Source: an uncultured Pseudorhodobacter sp.
Lineage (GTDB): Bacteria; Pseudomonadota; Alphaproteobacteria; Rhodobacterales; Rhodobacteraceae
Direction: 5' to 3'
NCBI GenBank assembly: GCA_945952425.1
Contig: CAMFIX010000001.1
Span: 1 to 42,243, forward strand
Length of the DNA: 42,243 nucleotides
In this document: positions 1 through 5,916 of the stretch, one piece after another
Numbering within the stretch: the first letter of the stretch is position 1
Layout: each line of letters starts with the position of its first letter
Notes under the pieces: model-generated
Told to the model about the DNA's origin: nothing
The model's database searches: none
The model's input: only the letters and a program-made list of their open reading frames with translations
Translations under genes and position numbers: made by a program

Positions 1-78
1 ATGCGCGCGCCGCCGCCAGGCGCCTCGCCCTGACCGGCGGCGCGGCCTTCGTCATCCTCGAAACCGTCGAGATCGTCG
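1..78. repeat. Terminal direct repeat, left copy (circular overlap)
   Basis: The first 78 bases are repeated at 42166-42243. The only difference is position 24 (c) against 42189 (a). The simplest reading is that the contig is circular and the assembler left its overlap on both ends. The open frame reads through the join without a break. Confidence 0.93.
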
Positions 79-113
79 GCATCCCCGACGACGACGCCCC
101 GCCCCTCCTCTGA
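1..113 (+). CDS. 3' end of the CDS that crosses the contig join
   Basis: The frame starting at base 3 is open to the TGA at 111-113 and continues the frame of the CDS that begins at 42072. Joined across the 78-bp overlap, the product is about 68 aa. It starts MTRLTRFWMVCR and ends GIPDDDAPPLL, with no membrane segment and no family I recognise. The single difference between the repeat copies changes an Ile codon (right copy) to Leu (left copy). It belongs to the plus-strand operon that starts at 41193; 12 bases separate it from the next gene. Confidence 0.75.
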   Translation, partial: ARAAARRLALTGGAAFVILETVEIVGIPDDDAPPLL

Positions 114-125
114 AAGGACCGCCTG

Positions 126-452
126 ATGCAGCACGACCACCGCCTGCACCCCGTCGCCCGGACCGTGGCCCCGCCGCCCGGCATGCACCCGCGCCGCATC
201 CTCGAGCTGGAGATCTGGATCAGCCATATCGACCGCGTCCTGGCCAACAGCGCAACGCCCCTCGCCTTCGACGAGGCGCGCGCGCTCCTGCGCCGGTTCG
301 AACGCGCCGACGCCGCGACCGTCCACCGGACGGCCAGCCAGACCAGCATCCAGATGCTTGGCATCAGCGCCACCGCCAGCGGCTCGGACTATGCCGCGCT
401 CCGCAACTGGCAGATCGCCGCCCTGGCCCGCATCAAGGAGGCCGGCGAATGA
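126..452 (+). CDS. Hypothetical phage protein, 108 aa
   Basis: The gene follows the junction CDS by 12 bases, with GAAAGGA upstream of the ATG as a likely ribosome binding site. The protein is mostly helical in appearance, with the segment around ILELEIWISHIDRVL looking amphipathic. There are no cysteines, no signal peptide and no family that I recognise. Its stop overlaps the ATG of the GapR-like gene (ATGA), so the two are translationally coupled. Its place in the repressor-controlled operon that ends with int suggests an early or establishment role, which is inference only. Confidence 0.7.
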   Translation: MQHDHRLHPVARTVAPPPGMHPRRILELEIWISHIDRVLANSATPLAFDEARALLRRFERADAATVHRTASQTSIQMLGISATASGSDYAALRNWQIAALARIKEAGE

Positions 453-820
453 CCGCCACCTTTCGGCACGATCCCGACGTTGACATCGCCGCCAAGGTCC
501 GCGCAATCCACGAGATGGGCAAGCGCGCACGGGGCGCTCCGCCCTTGAAGCCGGACCCGGATTTCGACGCGGCGTCGCAAAACGCCTATGCCGTGACCGC
601 TGCCGAGCTGCGCCAGTACATCGAGCAGTTCGAGCAGCTAGAGGCGGAAAAGAAGGACATCGCCGCGCAGCAAAAAGAGGTCATGGCCGAGGCCAAGGCC
701 CGCGGCTTCGACACCAAGGTCATCCGCAAGATCATCGCGCTGAGGAAGCGCGACCCGGCGGATGTCGCCGAGGAAGAGGCGGCCCTTGATATGTACAAGG
801 CCGCGCTCGGCATGGCCTGA
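449..820 (+). CDS. GapR-like nucleoid-associated protein (DUF2312)
   Basis: The C-terminal 80 residues carry the DUF2312/GapR pattern: a helix beginning AAELRQYIEQFEQLEAEKK, then EVMAEAKARGFDTKVIRKII, and the final LRKRDPADVAEEEAALDMYKAAL. GapR in Caulobacter is a small dimer/tetramer that clamps overtwisted AT-rich DNA and supports topoisomerase action at forks. The residues at about 60-80 would form the coiled coil, and the basic stretch KVIRKIIALRKR fits DNA contact. At 123 aa it is longer than the usual roughly 90 aa because of an N-terminal extension. The start overlaps the stop of the preceding gene. Phage copies may replace or interfere with host GapR during replication, which is inference. 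Confidence 0.9.
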   Translation: MTATFRHDPDVDIAAKVRAIHEMGKRARGAPPLKPDPDFDAASQNAYAVTAAELRQYIEQFEQLEAEKKDIAAQQKEVMAEAKARGFDTKVIRKIIALRKRDPADVAEEEAALDMYKAALGMA

Positions 821-838
821 CCCCGCGCCTCAAGACCC

Positions 839-864
839 GCGCGGCCGGACCCAACCGGCCGCGC
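839..864. other. Perfect 10-bp hairpin between two early genes
   Basis: GCGCGGCCGG at 839-848 pairs perfectly with 855-864 across a six-base loop (ACCCAA). No T-run follows on either strand, so it is not a classical terminator. It fills most of the 63-bp gap between gapR and the next gene and could act as an attenuator, an RNA processing site or an mRNA stabiliser. Confidence 0.7.
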
Positions 865-883
865 CCACCAGAGGACAGAGTAG

Positions 884-1123
884 ATGACGAAAAACAAACT
901 CGGCGACCTGAAGGACCATCTTTTCGCCCAGCTCGAGCGTCTGGCAGACGATGACCTGACGCCCGAACAAATCGAGGCTGAGGTCAAGCGCACGGATGCG
1001 ATCGTGTCCCTGTCAGACCAGATCGTCGGTACCGCGGACCTGCAGCTTAAAGCGGCGAAGCTCTTTGCCGAGCACGGCGCTGGTGTCCTGCCGCATCTGC
1101 CGCAGATCGGAAAAGCCGAATGA
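884..1123 (+). CDS. Hypothetical small acidic protein, 79 aa
   Basis: The ATG is preceded by GAGGACAGAGTAG, giving a reasonable ribosome binding site. The product is acidic and helical (DHLFAQLERLADDDLTPEQIEAEVKRTDAI), resembling small phage proteins with a coiled-coil or HTH-adjacent helix pair. I cannot assign a family with certainty. The stop codon overlaps the start of the downstream HNH gene by 4 nt, which supports both starts. Confidence 0.7.
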   Translation: MTKNKLGDLKDHLFAQLERLADDDLTPEQIEAEVKRTDAIVSLSDQIVGTADLQLKAAKLFAEHGAGVLPHLPQIGKAE

Positions 1124-1755
1124 AGGGCCACTGGATCGATTATTGCAAGGCCGAACTTGCCTGGATCGAGGCACACAAGGAACTGCCCCGCGCCGAGGCG
1201 CACCAACGGTTCGTGGCGCTCTTCGGCCGCACCGACGTGACGCAGGGCGCCTACGCCGCGCTCTGCAAGCGCAAGGGCTGGCTGACCGGGCGCACCGGGT
1301 GCTTCGCGCCGGGCCAGGTGCCCGCCAACAAGGGCAAGACGATGCCCTACCACCCGAACAGTGCCCGGACGCAGTTCAAGAAGGGCGGTCTGCCCCACAA
1401 CACGCAGTTCCTCGGCCACGAGCGGTTGTCGAAGGACGGCTATATCGAGGTCAGTGTGGCCGAGACGAACCCCCATACGGGCTACGAGCGGCGCTACGTG
1501 CAGAAGCACCGCTGGCTCTGGGAACAGGCGAACGGCCCGGTGCCGGACGGCATGGCGCTGAAGTCGCTCGACGGAAACCGCCAGAACACCGACCCCTCGA
1601 ATTGGGTGGCGATCCCCCGCGCCATGCTGCCGCGCCTGAACAGCCGCTTCGGCCGCGACTATGACGTCGCGCCGCCCGAGCTGAAGCCGGTGATACTGGC
1701 TACCACCCGCCTGGAACACCGGGCGCGCGAGCTTCGGAAAGGCGGCAAGCCATGA
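1120..1755 (+). CDS. HNH endonuclease, phage type
   Basis: The 211-aa protein has an N-terminal region ending KRKGWLTGRTGCF, a middle with PNSARTQFKKG, and a C-terminal HNH core. The core runs VQKHRWLWEQANGPVPDGMALKSLDGNRQNTDPSNWV, with His (KHRW), the LDGNRQNTD centre and the final N. This follows the HNH_3 arrangement in which H, N and N/H residues ligate a metal in a beta-beta-alpha fold. The segments GQVPANKGKT and TQFKKGGLPHN are the arginine/lysine-glycine repeats often found in phage HNH proteins with NUMOD-type DNA contacts. It lies inside the early operon with 4-nt overlaps at both ends, so it looks like an operon member rather than a recent intruder. Whether it cuts phage or host DNA cannot be read from sequence. 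Confidence 0.85.
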   Translation: MKGHWIDYCKAELAWIEAHKELPRAEAHQRFVALFGRTDVTQGAYAALCKRKGWLTGRTGCFAPGQVPANKGKTMPYHPNSARTQFKKGGLPHNTQFLGHERLSKDGYIEVSVAETNPHTGYERRYVQKHRWLWEQANGPVPDGMALKSLDGNRQNTDPSNWVAIPRAMLPRLNSRFGRDYDVAPPELKPVILATTRLEHRARELRKGGKP

Positions 1756-2000
1756 GACTCATCACCCACAGCATCGTCACCTATCAGATCGAGGTCCCGG
1801 AGGACACGGTCCGCTCGGCACTGATCGCCGAGGCGCTCGACCGCCACGGCCTGACCCATGACGGCAAGGCCATCCCGGGCGTCAGCAGCAAGGTCACTTT
1901 CGAGGGCCGCCGCGGTAGCGGCACCTACATCGTCCACATCACCCGCGACACCAGCAAGAGCGGCCAGGCCAGCCTGCCGGCGCCGGAGGGGGCGAAATGA
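1752..2000 (+). CDS. Hypothetical protein, 82 aa
   Basis: This small protein starts MRLITHSIVTYQIEVPEDTV, alternates beta-like segments with one helix and ends in a Ser/Ala-rich tail. No family is recognised. It overlaps the HNH gene upstream and the small membrane-protein gene downstream by 4 nt each, which fixes its start and supports it as real. Confidence 0.65.
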   Translation: MRLITHSIVTYQIEVPEDTVRSALIAEALDRHGLTHDGKAIPGVSSKVTFEGRRGSGTYIVHITRDTSKSGQASLPAPEGAK

Positions 2001-2149
2001 CCGACCCCGACGACCTCTGGCCCCGCCGCGCGCCGCAGGATGACAGCGTGCAGTTGCGCGTCGCCTTCGCGGCGATCGTGATCGCCATCATCGCCGGCGC
2101 CATCGCCTTCTGGGTCGGCCTCGCCGTCCTGATTGTGTGGGGATGGTGA
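1997..2149 (+). CDS. Small single-span membrane protein, 50 aa
   Basis: The frame from the ATG at 1997 gives MTDPDDLWPRRAPQDD, a soluble head, followed by a hydrophobic stretch of about 26 residues (AFAAIVIAIIAGAIAFWVGLAVLIVW) that would span the membrane once. It overlaps the upstream stop by ATGA, and its own stop overlaps the ATG of the DUF5131 gene. The function is unknown. Small membrane proteins in early phage operons can act in exclusion or inhibit host functions, but nothing here decides that. Confidence 0.65.
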   Translation: MTDPDDLWPRRAPQDDSVQLRVAFAAIVIAIIAGAIAFWVGLAVLIVWGW

Positions 2150-3192
2150 TGGCCGAGACGAGCACGATCGAATGGACGGACGCAACATGGAACCCGATCA
2201 CCGGCTGCACGCTGGTGAGCCAAGGGTGTCGGCACTGCTATGCCGCGACGCTGGCCGCCACGCGGCTGAAAAACCACCCGAGCCGCGCAGGGCTCGCGCG
2301 CATCAATGCGGCCGGAGAAACGAAATTCACTGGCGAGGTGCGGCTGAACAAGGACTGGCTCGACCAACCGCTCCGCTGGGGGCGCCCGCGCCGGATATTC
2401 GTCTGCGCCCATGGCGATCTGTTCCATGAGAGTGTGCCGGATGAATGGATCGACCGTGTGTTTGCCGTCATGGCGCTGGCCCCGCGGCATACCTTTCAGG
2501 TGCTGACCAAGCGGCCGGAGCGCGCGCGCGAATATCTGTCATCTTTGCTGCTAGAGTTTGGTCAGTTGGTCGGCTGGACTGTCCGGTTTCGAGACGCCGC
2601 CAGGAAGGCCGGCGCGCTTCTGGGTGACTTGTCCAGCATTCGGGCCACGACATGGCCACTGCCCAACGTCTGGATCGGGACTTCGGTCGAGGATGAGGCC
2701 ACCGCCGACGCGCGCATCCCGCATCTGCTGGCCACGCCTGCCGCCGTGCGGTTTGTCTCGGCCGAGCCGCTGCTTGGGCCGGTTGACCTGATGCCCTACC
2801 TCTTCATCGTGACGCATGATGATGACGCGCAACTCGAATGCGTATGTTCGGACGCGCCGATGCCGTTTCACGACCCTGCAACCATGAGCCCCGACGACAT
2901 CGCCACGCCGCGCCTCGACTGGGTGATCGTCGGCGGCGAGAGCGGCAAGCACGCCCGCCCCATGCATCCGGACTGGGCGCGCTCCCTCCGGGACCAGTGC
3001 GTGACTGCGGGCGTGCCATTCTTTTTCAAGCAGTGGGGTGAGTGGATATCGGCTTCCGAAGTCGAGGGGCCCGGTGTTCATTTCCACTTCCCGGATGGCG
3101 CAACCGTGCGGCGCACCGGCAGGGCGCTCGCGGGCCGCACCATCAATGGCCGCACATGGGACCAGGTGCCAGCCCAGAAAGGCAGTGCCTGA
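2149..3192 (+). CDS. DUF5131 (phage Gp37/Gp68) family protein
   Basis: The first residues MAETSTIEWTDATWNPITGC, followed by the C-x6-C-x2-C cysteine cluster (C20, C27, C30, continuing CYA), are the hallmark of the Gp37/Gp68 family, as is HGDLFHESVPDEWIDRVFAVM. The downstream LTKRPERAREYL, WIGTSVEDEATADARIPHLL, RFVSAEPLLGPVDL, WVIVGGESGKHARPMHPDWARSLRDQC and FFFKQWGEW blocks complete it. The three spaced cysteines resemble a radical-SAM-type iron-sulphur site, so an SAM-dependent or nucleic-acid-related reaction is possible. The biochemical role is not established. I chose the ATG at 2149 over one at 2137 because it gives the ATGA overlap seen through this operon. The 347-aa length is normal for the family. 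Confidence 0.88.
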   Translation: MAETSTIEWTDATWNPITGCTLVSQGCRHCYAATLAATRLKNHPSRAGLARINAAGETKFTGEVRLNKDWLDQPLRWGRPRRIFVCAHGDLFHESVPDEWIDRVFAVMALAPRHTFQVLTKRPERAREYLSSLLLEFGQLVGWTVRFRDAARKAGALLGDLSSIRATTWPLPNVWIGTSVEDEATADARIPHLLATPAAVRFVSAEPLLGPVDLMPYLFIVTHDDDAQLECVCSDAPMPFHDPATMSPDDIATPRLDWVIVGGESGKHARPMHPDWARSLRDQCVTAGVPFFFKQWGEWISASEVEGPGVHFHFPDGATVRRTGRALAGRTINGRTWDQVPAQKGSA

Positions 3193-3410
3193 TGGGCCGC
3201 ATGACCAATGCGGTCCGCCCCTGGTGCGCCATTGCACAATACCCCGGCCTGAAACGGTTTCTGGTCGGCACTGTCGCGCTGACCGACAAGGCGCGGCACG
3301 ACGAAATCATCGACGCGCTGACCACGCATGCCCTGACCATTCTCCCGCCAGGGTTCACAATCATCGAGCCGCGCTGCGGGGCTCTGTTTTTTCAGGAGGA
3401 CCCGACATGA
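3192..3410 (+). CDS. Hypothetical protein, 72 aa
   Basis: The ATG overlaps the stop of the DUF5131 gene. The product starts MGRMTNAVRPWCAIAQYPGL and contains one mixed alpha/beta unit (DEIIDALTTHALTILPPGFTIIEPRCGALFF). I recognise no family. A longer frame upstream in the same phase exists but would lie entirely inside the DUF5131 gene, so the short form is preferred. Confidence 0.6.
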   Translation: MGRMTNAVRPWCAIAQYPGLKRFLVGTVALTDKARHDEIIDALTTHALTILPPGFTIIEPRCGALFFQEDPT

Positions 3411-3541
3411 CCACATTCGCCGAAAAATATGCCGTCGGTCCGTTCGACCCTAGCAATCCATGCGACCAGATGGGCGAGCGGGCGGCGGAGTGGATGCGCG
3501 ACTGCGGCCTGATCTGCACCCCGGACGCGCCGACACCATGA
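3407..3541 (+). CDS. Hypothetical protein, 44 aa
   Basis: This very small gene starts at the ATG overlapping the previous stop and ends in an ATGA overlap with the excisionase-like gene. The product (MTTFAEKYAVGPFDPSNPCDQ...) holds two cysteines and a short helix EWMRDCGL. The preceding FQEDP codons contain a good ribosome binding site (CAGGAGGA). No function can be assigned. Confidence 0.6.
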   Translation: MTTFAEKYAVGPFDPSNPCDQMGERAAEWMRDCGLICTPDAPTP

Positions 3542-3774
3542 CTGCCGCCCGCCACGTCATCGCATTCGCCCCGCGCCTTATGGCCGCACCAGAGGCGGCG
3601 GCCTATATCGGCGTGTCGGAATCGATGCTTCGGACGCTCGGGATCCCGCGCAAGGTCCTCGGCGCAAAGCGGCTCTACGATCGGCTGGCGCTTGACGAGT
3701 TCGCCTCTTCGCTCACCAATGAGGGCGAGCAGGAGGAGAATCCATGCGATCGCATCTTCGGTCTGAGCGGGTGA
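3538..3774 (+). CDS. Excisionase-like helix-turn-helix protein (AlpA/Xis type)
   Basis: The 78-aa product holds a MerR/AlpA-like winged HTH: MAAPEAAAYIGVSESMLRTLGIP followed by the wing-like KVLGAKRLYDRLALDEFASSL. Such proteins bind attachment-site arms or the int promoter and set recombination direction. It sits directly before int, which starts inside its last codons (31-nt overlap). That arrangement is typical of co-expressed xis-int pairs. The name rests on context plus the fold; it could instead be a transcriptional activator of the AlpA type. Confidence 0.75.
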   Translation: MTAARHVIAFAPRLMAAPEAAAYIGVSESMLRTLGIPRKVLGAKRLYDRLALDEFASSLTNEGEQEENPCDRIFGLSG

Positions 3775-4811
3775 AGCTGCCCCGCGTCCACCGGCTGATG
3801 AAAAGCGGCAAGCTCTACAAATGGCACCGAGTGACGCGGAAACCGCTCCCGGCCGACGTTCCCGAGGACGATCCCACCTTCATCGCGGCGTGGACGGCAG
3901 AGGAGGCGGCGAAGCCGTCGCCCAGGACGCGCGGCGCCCCTGGCAGCATCTCGGCCGCCTGGGTCGCGCTGAAGCGCACCACTCATTTCGGCAACTTTTC
4001 GGCAGGCTACCGCGCGCAGATCGTGCGGCACGGCGACGCAATCTGCGCGGCCTACGGTGACGCGCCCGTTGCCGGCCTGCGCAAGCGCCATATCGAGCAT
4101 GACCTGAGCCAGCTCGCGCCCCACGCCGCAACGAAGCGGCTGAAGACCTGGCGGCTGATCTGCGCCCACGCCAATTCGGATGCGACCGTCGGCCTGTCGA
4201 AACCCAAGGCGCCGAAGGCGGTATCCCACGCGCCCTGGGAGGCCGACGAGATCGCAGCCTACCGCCGCCGTTGGCCGATCGGTAGCGCCGCGCGGCTCGC
4301 CTTCGAGATGCTCTACTGGACGGCGGCGCGGACCAGCGATGCCGTGCGCCTTGGCCCATCATTCGTCGGATCGGATGGGCTGCTCACCTATCGGCAGCAG
4401 AAGACAAAGAATCCCGCCCATGTGCCCTGGTCGAGTGCCCTGCCGGACTGGGCCGCGGAGTGGGCGGCCGACCGTGATCTCCTGCATCAGAGCCTGCCGC
4501 CTGGCGGGGTGTTCACGTTTCTTGAGGTCGCAGGTCGCCAGCGGTCCTGCAAGGGCCTCAGCAACCGGATCACCCGATCGGCCGAGACGGCCGGAATCTA
4601 CGGCAAGACCGCGCACGGCTTGCGGGCCACGCGCCTCACGTTGATCGCCGAGGCCGGCGGTTCGACACAGGCAATCATGTCGTGGGGCGGCCATGTCACC
4701 CTCTCCGAAGCCGAGCTCTACACCAAGAAAGCGGACCGCCGAAGGGTTCTGCTGGGCACGGAACGGAAACAGAACCCTGTAAACCTGCCGGAAAAAGCTG
4801 TAAACTCGTGA
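3744..4811 (+). CDS. int: Tyrosine-type integrase
   Basis: This 355-aa site-specific recombinase has an N-terminal core-binding domain at about 60-150 and a catalytic domain at about 165-335. The catalytic residues are R196 (AARTSD), K220 region (RQQKTKN), H291-x-x-R294 (HGLRATR), H317 (GGHV) and the nucleophile Y326 (ELYTKK). The start is supported by AGGAGGAG five bases ahead of the ATG. The last codons overlap two CTGTAAAC arm-type sites, which explains the repeated Val-Asn in the C-terminal tail (NPVNLPEKAVN). The phage attachment site follows immediately. It would carry out integration, and with the upstream Xis-like protein, excision. Confidence 0.95.
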   Translation: MRSHLRSERVKLPRVHRLMKSGKLYKWHRVTRKPLPADVPEDDPTFIAAWTAEEAAKPSPRTRGAPGSISAAWVALKRTTHFGNFSAGYRAQIVRHGDAICAAYGDAPVAGLRKRHIEHDLSQLAPHAATKRLKTWRLICAHANSDATVGLSKPKAPKAVSHAPWEADEIAAYRRRWPIGSAARLAFEMLYWTAARTSDAVRLGPSFVGSDGLLTYRQQKTKNPAHVPWSSALPDWAAEWAADRDLLHQSLPPGGVFTFLEVAGRQRSCKGLSNRITRSAETAGIYGKTAHGLRATRLTLIAEAGGSTQAIMSWGGHVTLSEAELYTKKADRRRVLLGTERKQNPVNLPEKAVNS

Positions 4812-4818
4812 TATTTAT

Positions 4819-4838
4819 CAAGCAAAATCAATTGCTTG
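4819..4838. other. Short inverted repeat after int
   Basis: CAAGCAA at 4819-4825 and TTGCTTG at 4832-4838 form a seven-bp stem with loop AATCAA. It begins eight bases after the int stop. Without a T-run it is a weak terminator candidate and overlaps the IHF-type site, so it may instead be part of the attP protein-binding layout. Confidence 0.5.
4826..4838 (+). promoter_or_regulatory. IHF-binding consensus in attP
   Basis: AATCAATTGCTTG at 4826-4838 fits the IHF consensus WATCAANNNNTTR at every defined position. It lies between the arm sites and the predicted core, where DNA bending is needed to bring integrase arm and core domains together. Confidence 0.7.
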
Positions 4839-4844
4839 CAGGAA

Positions 4845-4864
4845 TGGTGGCGACCCCGGGAGGA
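4845..4864. other. Candidate att core resembling a tRNA 3' end
   Basis: Read on the minus strand this segment ends ...CCCGGGGTCGCCACCA, the form of a bacterial tRNA acceptor 3' strand plus CCA. The T-loop consensus is absent, so it is not a full tRNA gene. Phages that integrate into tRNA genes carry exactly such a 3' fragment in attP. The host tRNA cannot be named from this fragment, and the extent of identity is a guess. Confidence 0.55.
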
Positions 4865-5070
4865 GTACTGCAATCGTGCTTTTTCATAAGCTTCCGCTGT
4901 AAACCATGCCCGATGCCACCCATTGAGTCCCAAAGGTTTTTTCTTGGCTCTGTAAACCGTCACATGCCTATGACGCGGCCCTGCCTAAACGAATTGGCTT
5001 TCCGCGCGCCCATGCCGCTGATCGATGTGGCCCGGGCCTGAGGCCGCTCAAAATTTCTTTGCTATCCCTC

Positions 5071-5098
5071 TTGCGTGCGATTTCTGAAGTGTTACATA
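5071..5098 (+). promoter_or_regulatory. Possible promoter ahead of the accessory genes
   Basis: TTGCGT at 5071-5076 and TACATA at 5093-5098 are separated by 16 bases, in a locally AT-richer stretch that starts after the palindrome GGCCCGGGCC (5029-5038). A transcript from here would begin near 5105 and serve the gene at 5146. The -10 match is weak. Confidence 0.3.
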
Positions 5099-5145
5099 TG
5101 AGTTATAGAAACCGGGCACTGGCCCACCTGATCGAGGAAAAACGA

Positions 5146-5466
5146 ATGGCTTACTCCCTGACCCTCTGGACCCACCCCACCTCCGGGCAGATCCGGCTCT
5201 ACGTGAACGGCACCACGCGCTCCGGCGTTTACCTGATGCGCAGCCCCACGACCGGCCGGGTGGTCTGGTCCTCCAAGACCGCCGACACGCCCCCCAAGTT
5301 CCGCAAGGGCGACCATTACGGCAAGGTCAACAAGGACAGTGCTGCCGCCAACGACGTGGCCGCGATGTTCGGCATCGTCCTCGGCGATGCGAGCCTGGCC
5401 GACGCCGATGCGATCTGGGAGCGCGCCTGCGGCCTCGCCCGCGACGGCATCCAGCTGGAGGCCTGA
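5146..5466 (+). CDS. Hypothetical protein, 106 aa
   Basis: I start the gene at 5146, where GAGG sits eight bases ahead (ATCGAGGAAAAACGA-ATG); a longer form from 5098 is possible. The product begins MAYSLTLWTHPTSGQIRLYVNG and is rich in beta-strand-like segments. It has a basic middle (PPKFRKGDHYGKVNK) and a helical C-terminus. No family is recognised. It opens the accessory block on the far side of attP, so in the integrated state it would lie at a prophage end. Confidence 0.65.
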   Translation: MAYSLTLWTHPTSGQIRLYVNGTTRSGVYLMRSPTTGRVVWSSKTADTPPKFRKGDHYGKVNKDSAAANDVAAMFGIVLGDASLADADAIWERACGLARDGIQLEA

Positions 5467-5469
5467 GCG

Positions 5470-5898
5470 ATGGAACTCTATGTCTGGTCCCAGAAGAACG
5501 CCGAAAAGCACGGCCACGCGAAAGCCTATCTGGCCCGGCTCAAGCCGGGCCTGCGCGGCAGCGTCGCGCGTGAGTTCTTGCCGAAAACGGCTGGGTCCGA
5601 GGGCAACCGGCGCGTGTTCGGCGCCGCGGTCCGCCCGGGTGAGGTCTTCGAGGCCCGGCGGTGGGAGTGGGATGGCGAGCGTTACGCGGGCGGCACCGTC
5701 TGGGTCGGCGTCCAAGCCGATGGGAGCCTTCTGCCGCTGACCCGCGACGAGGCCATGCTCGCCGCCACGTCGCCCCGGATCGAGGGGCCAGCCCCCGCCC
5801 TGTCGACGGTCGTGGATTATGAGCGCGCCCACAGGTTCGCTCCGCGCGGCCTTACGCTGGTGGTGGAGCGACCGGACGTGCCGGTTTGTGACCTCTGA
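5470..5898 (+). CDS. Hypothetical protein, 142 aa
   Basis: This gene begins three bases after the previous stop, with CTGGAGGCCTGAGCG supplying the ribosome binding site. The product (MELYVWSQKNAEKHGHAKAY...) is basic at the N-terminus and rich in beta-like segments (VFEARRWEWDGERYAGGTVWVGV). I recognise no domain. Composition matches the phage backbone, unlike the next three genes. It is probably co-transcribed with 5146-5466. Confidence 0.65.
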   Translation: MELYVWSQKNAEKHGHAKAYLARLKPGLRGSVAREFLPKTAGSEGNRRVFGAAVRPGEVFEARRWEWDGERYAGGTVWVGVQADGSLLPLTRDEAMLAATSPRIEGPAPALSTVVDYERAHRFAPRGLTLVVERPDVPVCDL

Positions 5899-5916
5899 TA
5901 CCGGAGTTCATTTACA

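Larger units (their letters stand above)
4777..4957. other. attP: Predicted attP with four integrase arm sites
   Basis: Four direct copies of CTGTAAAC stand at 4777-4784, 4798-4805, 4897-4904 and 4950-4957, two on each side of a tRNA-like core at about 4845-4864 and an IHF-type site at 4826-4838. The first two copies are 21 bp apart (two helical turns), the last two 53 bp apart (about five turns). This is the classical layout P1-P2-IHF-core-P'1-P'2 placed directly downstream of int. The arms lie partly inside int. The site also accounts for most of the 334-bp gap after int. Confidence 0.8.

Noticed and set aside
1..78. True terminal repeat or attL/attR pair
   Set aside because: The repeat lies inside one CDS that continues across it, is far from int, and attP with arm sites is found elsewhere; assembly overlap explains it.
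839..864. Intrinsic terminator after gapR
   Set aside because: The stem is perfect but no T-run follows, and the operon continues with coupled genes.
586..1719. Minus-strand frame of 377 codons opposite GapR and HNH genes
   Set aside because: The plus-strand genes have clear families and 4-nt couplings; the minus frame is low-complexity.
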